Counted from the first letter of the stretch, positions 1 through 6,823 are shown. The stretch is DNA of 15,350 nt from an uncultured bacterium (GCA_903907175.1 CAIVNB010000008.1:1-15350), one strand, 5' to 3'. Translations and numbers: made by a program. Notes: generated by a model not told the origin, from the letters alone.

Positions 1-336
1 AATATATCCATCTTTATTTAAATTGTCTTTTAATTTAAAAAGAATTTTATCAGGATGTTCTAGGTGTTCTAAAATATCTCCCAATATAATTACATCATAC
101 TTACCTTTTATATCTTCTTTTGAAATGTCTAAAACGTATGCATTAAAATATTTTTTAGCTTCTTTTATGGACTCCTCGTCAGTGTCTATTCCATCAATCA
201 AACAACCTTTTTCTTTCAGAAAAGAAGCTAAGTATCCAGAAGCACATCCAATATCTAAAACTTTTTTGTTTTTTTCTGTTAAATTTATTATTTTATCGTG
301 GCTACTCCATTTAAATGGTTTTAGTAGGTATTTCAT
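1..336 (-). CDS. Class I SAM-dependent methyltransferase (partial, C-terminus outside window)
   Basis: The first 112 codons are present and the frame is open to the window edge. The visible part is a Rossmann-fold methyltransferase: motif I VLDIGCASG (residues 27-34), the acidic loop GIDTD (49-53) that normally binds the SAM ribose, and a motif IV-like VIILGDILEHLEHP (82-95), as in UbiG/Methyltransf_11 small-molecule methyltransferases. The start ATG at 336 overlaps the stop of the upstream GT2 gene in an ATGA arrangement, so the two are probably translationally coupled. There is no Shine-Dalgarno sequence. Its place after two glycosyltransferases suggests methylation of a sugar or polyprenyl-linked intermediate, but the substrate cannot be read from the sequence. 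A quinone or other small-molecule methyltransferase is an alternative. Confidence 0.85.
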   Translation of the reverse strand, partial: MKYLLKPFKWSSHDKIINLTEKNKKVLDIGCASGYLASFLKEKGCLIDGIDTDEESIKEAKKYFNAYVLDISKEDIKGKYDVIILGDILEHLEHPDKILFKLKDNLNKDGYI

Positions 337-1088
337 TTTATAATGAATTTATTATATTTCTTTACCCCAGATTTTGTCAAAATATACTGAAACAATATTT
401 TTAATATATTCAAACCATACGTGACGACGTTAACGTAACATATTTCCTTGCCATAAAAAGTTGTAATAGTAATCTCTTTAATTTTTTTCTTTGCAATTAC
501 TAATTGCATTATTATTTCTGAATCAAAATGAAAATCATCTGCATCTAAGTTAAAAGGAATGTCTTTTAAGGCTTGCATGCTATATGCTCTAAAACCTGAA
601 TGAAATTCAGAAAAATTGGTACCGAGAATAATATTCTCAACGAGAGTTAAAAATTTATTACCAATGTATTTATATATTGGCATTCCCCCTTTGATTGGAT
701 GCCCAGTCATCCTTGAACCAAAAACGAAATCAGCACTATCTTCTTGTAATGGCTTTATCAACTCTGGGATATTTTCTGGAGCATACTGAATATCTCCATG
801 AACCATCACTGCGATATCATAGCCTTCTTTAATTGCATAGTTATAACACCATTTTTGATTGCCACCATATCCTTTGTTGATGTTATGGTGAATAATTTTA
901 ATATTATTTACTTTATTTTCATTCTTGTACTTTTCCGCCACATCTGCCGTTTTATCATACGATGCATCGTCAGCAACTAGAATGTCCGCTTCTTCCCATA
1001 TTGAATTAGGGATTCTTTTTAAAACTTCCAATATTGTTGTTTCTGCATTATATGCTAAAACTAAAATCAAGATTTTTTTATTTTTCAT
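333..1088 (-). CDS. Family 2 glycosyltransferase (DPM1/polyprenyl-phosphate type)
   Basis: This is a cytoplasmic GT-A-fold transferase of 251 aa, probably moving a sugar from a nucleotide donor to a lipid phosphate or glycan. Seen: the N-terminal nucleotide-binding strand ILILVLAYNAE (6-16), VADDASYDKT (38-47) with the UDP-contacting DD pair, NKGYGGNQ (71-78), the metal-site region VMVHGDIQYAPE (94-105), FGSRM (123-127) and HSGFRAYS (163-170). HGD in place of DxD is a form I associate with this subfamily rather than a lesion. The C-terminus has a hydrophobic or amphipathic stretch near 220-240 but no clear pair of membrane helices, unlike GtrB. The start at 1088 lies inside the end of the upstream membrane protein gene (11-base overlap), and the stop overlaps the methyltransferase start by 4 bases, so the three probably form one operon. 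No Shine-Dalgarno sequence is visible. Confidence 0.88.
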   Translation of the reverse strand: MKNKKILILVLAYNAETTILEVLKRIPNSIWEEADILVADDASYDKTADVAEKYKNENKVNNIKIIHHNINKGYGGNQKWCYNYAIKEGYDIAVMVHGDIQYAPENIPELIKPLQEDSADFVFGSRMTGHPIKGGMPIYKYIGNKFLTLVENIILGTNFSEFHSGFRAYSMQALKDIPFNLDADDFHFDSEIIMQLVIAKKKIKEITITTFYGKEICYVNVVTYGLNILKILFQYILTKSGVKKYNKFIIK

Positions 1089-2802
1089 TTAAAGGAGTTA
1101 ATATTCTATATATAAAATACTGGTCTTTACTATTTACAACTTTTTTAAAGTTTTTATTATTATCTAGTACATTGTTCAGATATCCAAATTCTTTAGAACT
1201 AACAACATAATGACTCTTAAAATCATTAATTATCGTATTAGCAATCTTATCTCCTTCATTTTTAGACCATTTCAAAAATAAATCCCTCTTCCTAAAACTA
1301 CGATCTCTCTCCAAATCTTTTTCAGGACACTTTTCTGTCTCACAAACATAACCTTTACTTATGTTTTGCCATAACCAATAAATCTTAGGGCTATATAAAT
1401 ATGTTAATTTTGGTTCAAGACCAATTACATAATTCTGCTCAGGTGCATAGTAATAAAGTTGTGGAAACCAATTCCATGTCACATTATATACAACCTCACC
1501 CTTTTTAAGATTTTTTGAGAGGTAATTTCCTATTTCGGAAAATGTTTCTGGACGACTTCCACTGTTAGCAAAAGTTTGATTTAACTGTAATCCATTGTTT
1601 AAAAAAAGATATATTAAACAAACAAAAACAGCATATCCTAGAGTTTTTTTTAAGCTTATTTTTGTAAATTCAACATAATAAAATACCTCACTAAAAATCA
1701 GAGCTATAAAAATCCAAGCAAAGAATATGAAGAAATCTGCAAATCTATTGCTAATATTGGGAATAGCAACGATAAATACAGAAGATAAGACAAAAAATAC
1801 TGCTGTAATAATTTTTTTAGATTTTTGAATATTATCAAAACTCAAAATATTTTTAATTTCTTTCAAAAAAGAAAGGGCAAAAATTACACTCGCCGATAAA
1901 AACATCACACAAAGAAACATATTTTGATTAAAAAGATCAAAAAAGTTTTTTGGATACACTTCTCCCCCCTCATTAATAACGTCTAAAGTGCTGCCTGAAA
2001 AATTCAAAACACTAGAAAGAACACTAAAGAGATTATCTTTTATGCTAATAAAAAAACCTGGATCAATTAGGATGGCAATAATTACAGAAAGTAAATTACT
2101 AAAAAATACTAGTAATAATTCTTTCCATAAATATTCTTTTTTATAAAATGCATAAACCAAGAAATAAACTATAGCAACCAATATAGGCACAAAGAATGTC
2201 GAGGTATGCCAAAATAAAGGAATAAAAGATAAAAAGAAAATCCAAAAATACTTTTTTCTATGAATTACTAAAATTAGCAATAATATTATTAAAGGAGAAA
2301 AAACATAAGGCCTAGATAAAAATAGCCTAAAGAAAGAACTAAGACCTATACTAGCAAAAAAACCGACTGCCCACAGAAATGGGTATTTTATACCCATATT
2401 TTTAATAAATTGAAAAAGAATCACTCCAATTAAAGAGATAATTACAACAGCATATAATTTAATTCCTAAAAACAATGGGGTAATGAAAGTAAAAGGCACT
2501 AGTGCTGCATAAAAAAGAAAATTATAGTAAAGCAAATGTTCTCCACTTGCAACATTTGTAAAGTAAATGGATTTGAAATCACTAAAAGAACTAAAAAAAC
2601 CGTTTTGAATAAACCTCTCTGCAAATCTAAAATGAAAATAATGATCATCACTTGAAGAAAGAACGGGAAGATTCATATATATGAGTAAAAAAGAAATCAG
2701 AAAAAAACCAAAAACTACCAAAAAGGAAGCTATTTCATTATTTGTAAAAAAATTATTAAATTTATTTAAAACTAACCCTATCGACTTAAATAACTTTTTC
2801 AT
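1078..2802 (-). CDS. Polytopic membrane glycosyltransferase, GT-C/STT3-like
   Basis: A 574-aa multi-pass membrane protein. After a first membrane helix (about 25-43) there is an acidic, His-rich extracytoplasmic loop with D52, D53, H54 and H57, followed by FAERFIQNGFF. This resembles the first-loop DD/DxD motif of GT-C enzymes that use polyprenyl-phosphate sugars, including STT3-type oligosaccharyltransferases. Roughly ten more hydrophobic segments follow, up to about residue 405. The soluble tail (about 415-574) contains WNWFPQLYYYAPEQNYVIGLEP. The function inferred is transfer of a lipid-linked sugar or glycan on the outer face of the membrane, consistent with the GT2 and methyltransferase genes directly downstream. 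It lies just after the pilin genes but behind a terminator, so it is probably a separate transcription unit. I did not see a WWD-type motif, so a true oligosaccharyltransferase is unproven. Confidence 0.7.
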   Translation of the reverse strand: MKKLFKSIGLVLNKFNNFFTNNEIASFLVVFGFFLISFLLIYMNLPVLSSSDDHYFHFRFAERFIQNGFFSSFSDFKSIYFTNVASGEHLLYYNFLFYAALVPFTFITPLFLGIKLYAVVIISLIGVILFQFIKNMGIKYPFLWAVGFFASIGLSSFFRLFLSRPYVFSPLIILLLILVIHRKKYFWIFFLSFIPLFWHTSTFFVPILVAIVYFLVYAFYKKEYLWKELLLVFFSNLLSVIIAILIDPGFFISIKDNLFSVLSSVLNFSGSTLDVINEGGEVYPKNFFDLFNQNMFLCVMFLSASVIFALSFLKEIKNILSFDNIQKSKKIITAVFFVLSSVFIVAIPNISNRFADFFIFFAWIFIALIFSEVFYYVEFTKISLKKTLGYAVFVCLIYLFLNNGLQLNQTFANSGSRPETFSEIGNYLSKNLKKGEVVYNVTWNWFPQLYYYAPEQNYVIGLEPKLTYLYSPKIYWLWQNISKGYVCETEKCPEKDLERDRSFRKRDLFLKWSKNEGDKIANTIINDFKSHYVVSSKEFGYLNNVLDNNKNFKKVVNSKDQYFIYRILTPLNEK

Positions 2803-2841
2803 GCACTTGCGTAATTATTAAAAATAAATATAAACTGAGTT

Positions 2842-2850
2842 ATTTTAGCA
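2842..2850 (-). promoter_or_regulatory. Possible extended -10 promoter for the glycan operon
   Basis: Minus-strand TGCTAAAAT (extended TG plus a 5/6 match to TATAAT) lies between the pilin terminator and the membrane glycosyltransferase start at 2802. A start site near 2835 would give a leader of about 33 nt. The -35 region is a T-rich tract with no good match, so the call is weak. Confidence 0.35.
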
Positions 2851-2862
2851 TAAATAAATAAA

Positions 2863-2890
2863 AAAAAACACCCCAAACGGGGTGTTTTTT
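2863..2890 (-). terminator. Rho-independent terminator downstream of pilin 1
   Basis: A perfect hairpin: C-A-C-C-C-C (2869-2874) pairs with GGGGTG (2879-2884) across a 4-base loop, extended by an A6/T6 tract on the two sides. Read on the minus strand it ends in a long U run. It sits 24 bp after the stop of the pilin gene at 2915 and separates the pilin locus from the glycosyltransferase operon. The A/T symmetry would also let it stop plus-strand transcripts. Confidence 0.92.
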
Positions 2891-2914
2891 AAAAGACTAA
2901 ATATGAAATAAGAT

Positions 2915-3304
2915 CTACTTACAACCAGCAGTGGCTGCATTACATGTTACGTTTCCAGAAGATCCATTAATATTTATCATAGCAGTTGTAGCATTTTGTG
3001 CTGTTGCAATATCATTATAAGTATAACCACTAGGTAAAGTTGGCCAAGTAGCATTAGTAAAGGTAGTATCATTACAAATACTTCCACCACCATTTGTAGT
3101 TGATGCATTTACAACATTGCCACCAGCATCTCCACATATTACTACAGAAGGCATAAGTCCACTACCTGTTGCTAAAGCGGCTGCTTTATAAGCTTTTGAC
3201 CTTGCAGAACTCAATGATGTCAAAACAACTGCAGACAAGATACCGATGATTGCAATAACAACCAAAAGTTCAATTAAAGTAAAACCTTTTTTAAAATTCT
3301 TCAT
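2915..3304 (-). CDS. Type IV pilin, copy 1 (class III signal peptide)
   Basis: A 129-aa prepilin. The short leader MKNFKKG is followed by FTLIELLVVIAIIGIL, with cleavage expected after G7 by a PilD-type prepilin peptidase, and Glu at mature position 5 for subunit packing. Residues 8-30 form the hydrophobic alpha1-N helix, continued by SSARSKA. The globular part is Gly/Asn/Thr-rich, with four cysteines (C57, C77, C121, C128) that could form two disulfides, one of them a C-terminal loop. The first 38 residues are identical to pilin 2 (3529-3876), after which the two proteins diverge abruptly. It has its own extended -10 promoter, a structured leader of about 110 nt and its own terminator. No Shine-Dalgarno sequence precedes ATG. 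No prepilin peptidase gene is present in the window. Whether it is the major fibre subunit or a minor/tip pilin cannot be decided here. Confidence 0.93.
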   Translation of the reverse strand: MKNFKKGFTLIELLVVIAIIGILSAVVLTSLSSARSKAYKAAALATGSGLMPSVVICGDAGGNVVNASTTNGGGSICNDTTFTNATWPTLPSGYTYNDIATAQNATTAMININGSSGNVTCNAATAGCK

Positions 3305-3429
3305 AATGTTTTATAATTTCCGCCTAAGGCGGGTCAGCCTATGGCTGAAATAAAAACTTATTTATAATGTTTCCCTGTTTTTCTAGAACAGGAATTCCGA
3401 CTTAATTTTTAATACAATAATTATAACAT
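3207..3429 (-). repeat. Pilin 5' module, copy 1 (promoter + leader + N-terminal coding)
   Basis: This stretch matches 3779-4000 almost base for base. Within the coding part (3207-3304) only one silent difference is seen (3278 versus 3850, ACT/ACA Thr). In the 125-bp leader the differences are confined to one hairpin (H1) and its edge plus a single base in hairpin H3. Similarity stops sharply at both ends: upstream of the -10 region, and at codon 33 or so in the gene. It is therefore a discrete duplicated or gene-converted module. Confidence 0.95.
3305..3413 (-). ncRNA. Structured 5' leader RNA of pilin 1 (three hairpins)
   Basis: A leader of about 109 nt is predicted between the promoter and ATG. 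On the RNA strand it holds three hairpins in order. H1 is at 3371-3394 (CCUGUU/AACAGG core with flanking UUC/GAA and a bulged G). H2 is at 3335-3347 (CAGCC-AUA-GGCUG). H3 is at 3320-3332 (CCGCC-UUA-GGCGG), ending 15 nt before AUG. The same three hairpins recur in copy 2 with pairing-preserving substitutions. The gene has no Shine-Dalgarno sequence, so the leader may control translation or mRNA stability. Its identity with a known RNA family is not established. Confidence 0.6.
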
Positions 3430-3450
3430 ATTTATTAATCAACCAGTCAA
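3420..3450 (-). promoter_or_regulatory. Promoter of pilin 1
   Basis: Minus-strand TGTTATAAT (3420-3428) is a consensus extended -10. TTGACT at 3445-3450 is a good -35 hexamer but lies 19 bp upstream, slightly long, so the extended -10 probably carries recognition. The start site is expected near 3413. The -10 part belongs to the duplicated module, while the -35 is outside it. Confidence 0.75.
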
Positions 3451-3472
3451 ATCCTAAGTGTTGAAAACTATC

Positions 3473-3512
3473 TTAACAACAAAACCACCCAATTAGGTGG
3501 TTTTGTTGTTAA
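3473..3512 (-). terminator. Rho-independent terminator downstream of pilin 2
   Basis: A perfect 17-bp stem (3473-3489 with 3496-3512) with a 6-base loop. Read on the minus strand, the 3' arm is GGTGGTTTTGTTGTT, so the U-rich run is inside the stem rather than after it. It begins 16 bp past the stop of the pilin at 3529 and lies before the promoter of pilin 1, so the two pilins are separately transcribed units. Confidence 0.8.
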
Positions 3513-3528
3513 ATATATCAAAAAACAA

Positions 3529-3876
3529 CTAAGGGCAAGTATACGAAACATTTGTATCGTTGAGGGCTGCACTAGTACAACCAAATCCAGAATTGGCAGT
3601 AATTGTTTTAGTAGTAACAGAACCATCTGATGCACAGTTGACGTTTCCAGCTGCAAAAGAACCCGTACCTGCATAATCAAAGTTTGTTGAAGGAGCCCCA
3701 GAACAGCCAGCAATCACTGCTGGTTGAAGAGCAGACACTTCTGATTTAAAGGCAGCTACTTTTGCCTTACTTCGAGCCGAACTCAATGATGTCAAAACAA
3801 CTGCAGACAAGATACCGATGATTGCAATAACAACCAAAAGTTCAATTAATGTAAAACCTTTTTTAAAATTCTTCAT
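3529..3876 (-). CDS. Type IV pilin, copy 2
   Basis: A 115-aa prepilin with the same 38-residue start as pilin 1 (leader MKNFKKG, cleavage before F8, Glu at mature position 5, hydrophobic helix to about residue 30, then SSARSKA). The C-terminal body is unrelated at the residue level except for composition: Ala/Ser/Gly/Asn-rich, with four cysteines (C58, C81, C100, C114) in a spacing different from pilin 1. It ends in a cysteine-proline pair. It follows pilC (stop at 4044) by 167 bp and has its own extended -10 promoter, leader and terminator, so it can be expressed apart from the assembly genes. No Shine-Dalgarno sequence is visible. It is probably a pilus subunit alternating or mixed with pilin 1; which is major is unknown. 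Confidence 0.93.
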   Translation of the reverse strand: MKNFKKGFTLIELLVVIAIIGILSAVVLTSLSSARSKAKVAAFKSEVSALQPAVIAGCSGAPSTNFDYAGTGSFAAGNVNCASDGSVTTKTITANSGFGCTSAALNDTNVSYTCP

Positions 3877-3984
3877 AATGTTTTATAATTTCCACCTAAG
3901 GCGGGTCAGCCTATGGCTGAAATAAAAACTTATTTATAATGTTTCCCTATTTTTTAATATAGGAATTTCGACTTAATTTTTAAT
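3877..3984 (-). ncRNA. Structured 5' leader RNA of pilin 2 (three hairpins)
   Basis: Same layout as the pilin 1 leader: H1 at 3943-3965, H2 at 3907-3919 and H3 at 3892-3904. In H1 the pair G3377:C3389 of copy 1 is replaced by A3949:T3960, a compensatory change. In H3 the plus-strand base G3322 is A3894, turning a C-G pair into a U-G wobble in the RNA. H2 is unchanged. The pattern argues for selection on structure. Confidence 0.6.
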
Positions 3985-3990
3985 ACAATA

Positions 3991-3999
3991 ATTATAACA
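3991..3999 (-). promoter_or_regulatory. Promoter of pilin 2 (extended -10)
   Basis: Minus-strand TGTTATAAT, identical to the pilin 1 extended -10. The upstream sequence differs from copy 1 and has only a weak -35 (TTTGCT at about 16 bp). The start site is expected near 3984, giving a leader of about 108 nt. Confidence 0.65.
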
Positions 4000-4043
4000 T
4001 TAAATAATCTAAAGCAAATATGGTTATCCACAGTATTATCGCC

Positions 4044-5249
4044 CTACATTGTCCCTACCATATTGTAGATTGGCATCAAAACAGAAACAAGTAAAACCCC
4101 AACTCCGAGACCTAAAAACACAATCATCACAGGTTCAATAAGCCCAACCAAAGTGTCAACGGCGCCGTCTACTTCACGTTTATAGAACTCTGACAATGTT
4201 TTCAATATCTGCCCCAAAGAACCTGTTTCTTCACCAACTTTTACCATTTGTATCATAATACCAGGAATAAAATCTGGATATTTTTCGAGCGAAGCTGAGA
4301 GAGCACTGCCCGCTTTCACGTCGTCTGCAGCCTTTTTAATCATTTCTTTATAAATAGCACTGCCAACAATCTCAGCAGTAACATCAAGCGATCGAACAAT
4401 GGGGATACCAGAAGTAAGCATTGTGTCTAGGTTGTCTGCAATACGAGAAAGATACAATTTTTTATAAAGATTGCCCAATGCAGGGATAGAAAAACGCATT
4501 TTATCAAGATATGACTTACCTTTTTCAGTTGAAGACATTCTCCATACCCAAATCCCTGCTAAAACCAACGCGATAAGAACAATAAAACCATAATGGACAA
4601 AGAAATTTGAAAGACCTATCACTATTTTTGTATATATTGGTATTGCTTGTCCAGTAGAAAGAATAATTTCTGAAATTTTTGGTATAACCATGACAAACAT
4701 GAGGGCCATAACGACAAAAAAAGTAACAACAATAAAAGCTGGGTAAATAAGAGCATTTTTTGTTTTAGAAGTTAGAGCATATTGACGTTCAAGATAATCA
4801 GCCAAATGTGCAAAAGTTTGAGTTAGTTTACCTGTTTCCTCCCCTGATTTAACCATATTTACATAAAAATCAGAAAAAACGTCTGGGTGCTTGCTAAGTG
4901 ATTCAGAAATAGAAAAACCGGCCTGGAGATCATCACTTATTTGGGTCAACTTTTTGCCTAAAAGCTTGTTGTCATTATTTAACGATAGCATCGTGAAAAC
5001 TTTCAATGCAGACACCTGCGCTTCGAAAAGACTTGATATCTGACGTGAAAGGATAACAACGTCTTTCATTGCCACTTTATCAAAAAAAGATATGTCTGAA
5101 AATAATTTCTTCCCTTCTTTGTCTTCTATGGAAACAATAACAAGCCCTCTTCGTTGAAGAGCACTTATCGCCATGTCGCGACTTGCTGCATCGATATCAC
5201 CTTCCTTATTTATTCCTTTTTCATCTACTGCTTTGTATTTAAATAGCAT
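4044..5249 (-). CDS. pilC: Type IV pilus inner-membrane platform protein PilC (GspF family)
   Basis: A 401-aa protein, the usual length for PilC/GspF. It has an N-terminal segment beginning MLFKYKAVDEKG, two T2SSF repeats, and three membrane segments at about 171-190, 220-238 and 370-393. Each repeat has the conserved GEETG turn (136-140 and 339-343). PilC sits in the cytoplasmic membrane and couples the PilB and PilT motors to pilin insertion and removal. It is the last assembly gene of the operon: pilT ends 40 bp upstream, and pilin 2 starts 167 bp downstream. No Shine-Dalgarno sequence is visible before the start at 5249, but the first methionine fits the family alignment well. Confidence 0.95.
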   Translation of the reverse strand: MLFKYKAVDEKGINKEGDIDAASRDMAISALQRRGLVIVSIEDKEGKKLFSDISFFDKVAMKDVVILSRQISSLFEAQVSALKVFTMLSLNNDNKLLGKKLTQISDDLQAGFSISESLSKHPDVFSDFYVNMVKSGEETGKLTQTFAHLADYLERQYALTSKTKNALIYPAFIVVTFFVVMALMFVMVIPKISEIILSTGQAIPIYTKIVIGLSNFFVHYGFIVLIALVLAGIWVWRMSSTEKGKSYLDKMRFSIPALGNLYKKLYLSRIADNLDTMLTSGIPIVRSLDVTAEIVGSAIYKEMIKKAADDVKAGSALSASLEKYPDFIPGIMIQMVKVGEETGSLGQILKTLSEFYKREVDGAVDTLVGLIEPVMIVFLGLGVGVLLVSVLMPIYNMVGTM

Positions 5250-5289
5250 AATTGAGCCAAAAAATTAAAGTTTATAAAGTTAAAAAGTG

Positions 5290-6351
5290 CTATATCAAAC
5301 GCTCAAGTCCTTTTGGATTAAGTGAATATTCATAAGCACTTTCTATAGAAATTTCTCCGGCTCGTACAAGTTCAAGGAGTGATCGATTAAAATCAACCAT
5401 TCCAGATTCTGTTCCTGTTTCTATAACAACATCTATCTCATGAGTCCGTTTTTCACGTATTAAATTTGAAACTGCATTGTTTTTTATCAAAAGCTCATAT
5501 GCAGGAACAAGCCCTCCAGTAATTCTTGGGACAAGTCTTTGAGAAAAAATACCGAGTAAACTTGAGGCAAGTTGAATTCTTATTTGATCTTGTTGGTTCC
5601 CAGGGAAAGAATCTATTATTCTGTCTATCGTCTGAGAAGCGTTATTTGTATGTAATGTTGAAAATACTAAATGACCTGTCTCAGCAGCAGTAACCGCAGT
5701 AGAAATCGTTTCAGCGTTACGCATTTCTCCAATCAATATTACATTTGCATCCTCACGAAATACAGATTTTAAAGCTGAAGTAAAGTCCTTTGTGTCAATT
5801 CCTACTTCTCGTTGATTTATTATTGATTTATTTTGAGTATATATATATTCAATAGGATCTTCAATTGTAACGATATGACGAGCTTGTTCATTGTTTATTA
5901 AATTAATCATTGCAGACAATGTAGAGGACTTACCATGCCCTACTGGTCCAACTACCAAGAAAAAACCTTGTTTCTTTTTAGTGAAATCAGCGAGAACTTG
6001 AGGTAAATGCAACTCTTCAAGAGTTTTAACCTTTGGTACTAACCTAAAAACAATATTTATAAGACCCTTTTGAAAAAAAACATTTCCTCTGAGTCGTGAT
6101 TCTCCACGAAAATCATAGGAAAAATCCATCTCTTGTACTTCCATGAATGTGTCAAACTTCTTTTTATCTAAAATTTCACCCAAAATAGCAACCATGTCCT
6201 CTTTTGACAAAACGCTTCGCTTAACAAGAAAAATTAATTCCCCAGATACTCGGATAGCCGGAACTCTCCCCGCTCCTAAATGTAAATCTGACCCACCTTC
6301 ACGGATTGCTGTTAATATTAATTCTTCAATTTCTTTTTTGGGATCTATCAT
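5290..6351 (-). CDS. pilT: Pilus retraction ATPase PilT
   Basis: A 353-aa hexameric ATPase that depolymerises the pilus. Motifs seen: Walker A GPVGHGKS (135-142; slightly different from the usual GPTGSGKS but with G, K and S in place), Asp box VTIEDPIEY (161-169), Walker B VILIGEMRNAETI (204-216), His box TGHLVFSTLHTN (225-236), and a variant of the AIRNLIRE retraction motif (AVSNLIRE, 293-300) characteristic of PilT. The N-terminal PAS-like region is about residues 1-105. The gene follows the receiver-domain gene by 4 bp and precedes pilC by 40 bp. The length and the AIRNLIRE-like motif separate it from the assembly ATPase PilB in the same operon. Confidence 0.95.
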   Translation of the reverse strand: MIDPKKEIEELILTAIREGGSDLHLGAGRVPAIRVSGELIFLVKRSVLSKEDMVAILGEILDKKKFDTFMEVQEMDFSYDFRGESRLRGNVFFQKGLINIVFRLVPKVKTLEELHLPQVLADFTKKKQGFFLVVGPVGHGKSSTLSAMINLINNEQARHIVTIEDPIEYIYTQNKSIINQREVGIDTKDFTSALKSVFREDANVILIGEMRNAETISTAVTAAETGHLVFSTLHTNNASQTIDRIIDSFPGNQQDQIRIQLASSLLGIFSQRLVPRITGGLVPAYELLIKNNAVSNLIREKRTHEIDVVIETGTESGMVDFNRSLLELVRAGEISIESAYEYSLNPKGLERLI

Positions 6352-6355
6352 TTTA

Positions 6356-6760
6356 TTAATTTTGGGTTAACGTTTTTTTATTTGATAAGATTTCTATTAC
6401 TTTTTCTATTACTTCAACTGGAGTAGAACTTACTTTTATTATATAACCTGCGGCACCAAGAGCTACTCCTCGATCTATGTCTTCTTGTTGACCCTTATTA
6501 GAAAGAATTATTTTAATTGAATCAGGAGATAATTTTTCATCATTAATTTTTTTAAACATTTCAAATCCATCCATCTCAGGCATGATTATGTCCATCAAAA
6601 TAATATCCGGTTTTAAACCTTCTTTTAGTTTTTCTATTGCTTTTAAGCCACTATTTGCAGTATAAACATCAAAGTTATTTTGACTAAACTTAAAAGCATA
6701 CATGTCTAAAAGAAAGCCATCATCATCAACTATTAAAATTTTCTTTTTTTCTCCTTCCAT
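6356..6760 (-). CDS. Single-domain response regulator (CheY-like receiver)
   Basis: A 134-aa protein consisting only of a receiver domain. Conserved residues are all present: acidic pocket D12-D14, phospho-acceptor D57 (in DIILMDIIMPEMDG), Ser87 at the Thr/Ser switch position (IILSNKG) and K109. There is no DNA-binding output domain, so it should act by protein contact. Its position between pilB and pilT, 4 bp before pilT, suggests it modulates the motors, like PilG/PilH-type regulators; this is inference. No histidine kinase gene is in the window. A promoter-like TATAAT lies just upstream, and there is a weak AGAG Shine-Dalgarno-like element before ATG. Confidence 0.9.
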   Translation of the reverse strand: MEGEKKKILIVDDDGFLLDMYAFKFSQNNFDVYTANSGLKAIEKLKEGLKPDIILMDIIMPEMDGFEMFKKINDEKLSPDSIKIILSNKGQQEDIDRGVALGAAGYIIKVSSTPVEVIEKVIEILSNKKTLTQN

Positions 6761-6774
6761 ATATTTCTCTACTA

Positions 6775-6797
6775 ATTATAGTACAAAAAAATAATAA
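6775..6797 (-). promoter_or_regulatory. Possible internal promoter for the receiver-pilT-pilC genes
   Basis: Minus-strand TATAAT at 6775-6780 lies 14 bp before the receiver ATG (6760). The region 16-17 bp upstream is T-rich with only a poor -35 (TTTGTT). It lies in the 63-bp gap after pilB, one of the longer gaps in the operon. If used, it would uncouple the retraction genes from the extension ATPase. Confidence 0.45.
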
Positions 6798-6823
6798 ACA
6801 AAGTTGATTTAAGTGCAATACTA

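Larger units (their letters stand above)
3779..4000 (-). repeat. Pilin 5' module, copy 2
   Basis: Counterpart of 3207-3429, offset by 572 bp (571 after a one-base indel in the H1 loop). It carries the extended -10, the three-hairpin leader and about 33 codons of the pilin N-terminus. Confidence 0.95.

Noticed and set aside
97..105. HGD in the GT2 protein as a broken DxD metal site (protein residues 97-99)
   Set aside because: HGDxQY is a form seen in this GT2 subfamily as I know it, and all other motifs are intact, so it is not treated as a lesion.
333..336. TGA possibly recoded as glycine, as in some CPR lineages
   Set aside because: TGA ends the GT2 gene in a standard ATGA overlap and no gene here carries an in-frame TGA, so the normal code fits.
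23..343. Open plus-strand frame of about 106 codons at the left edge
   Set aside because: It is antisense to the partial methyltransferase, whose motifs I, II and IV are clear.
3468..3713. Minus-strand frame overlapping pilin 2 in another frame
   Set aside because: Leu/Gln-rich low-complexity translation, runs through the terminator; the pilin frame has the clear prepilin signature.
3207..4000. CRISPR-like or tandem repeat array
   Set aside because: Only two copies of a long unit containing coding sequence; no short regularly spaced repeats anywhere in the window.
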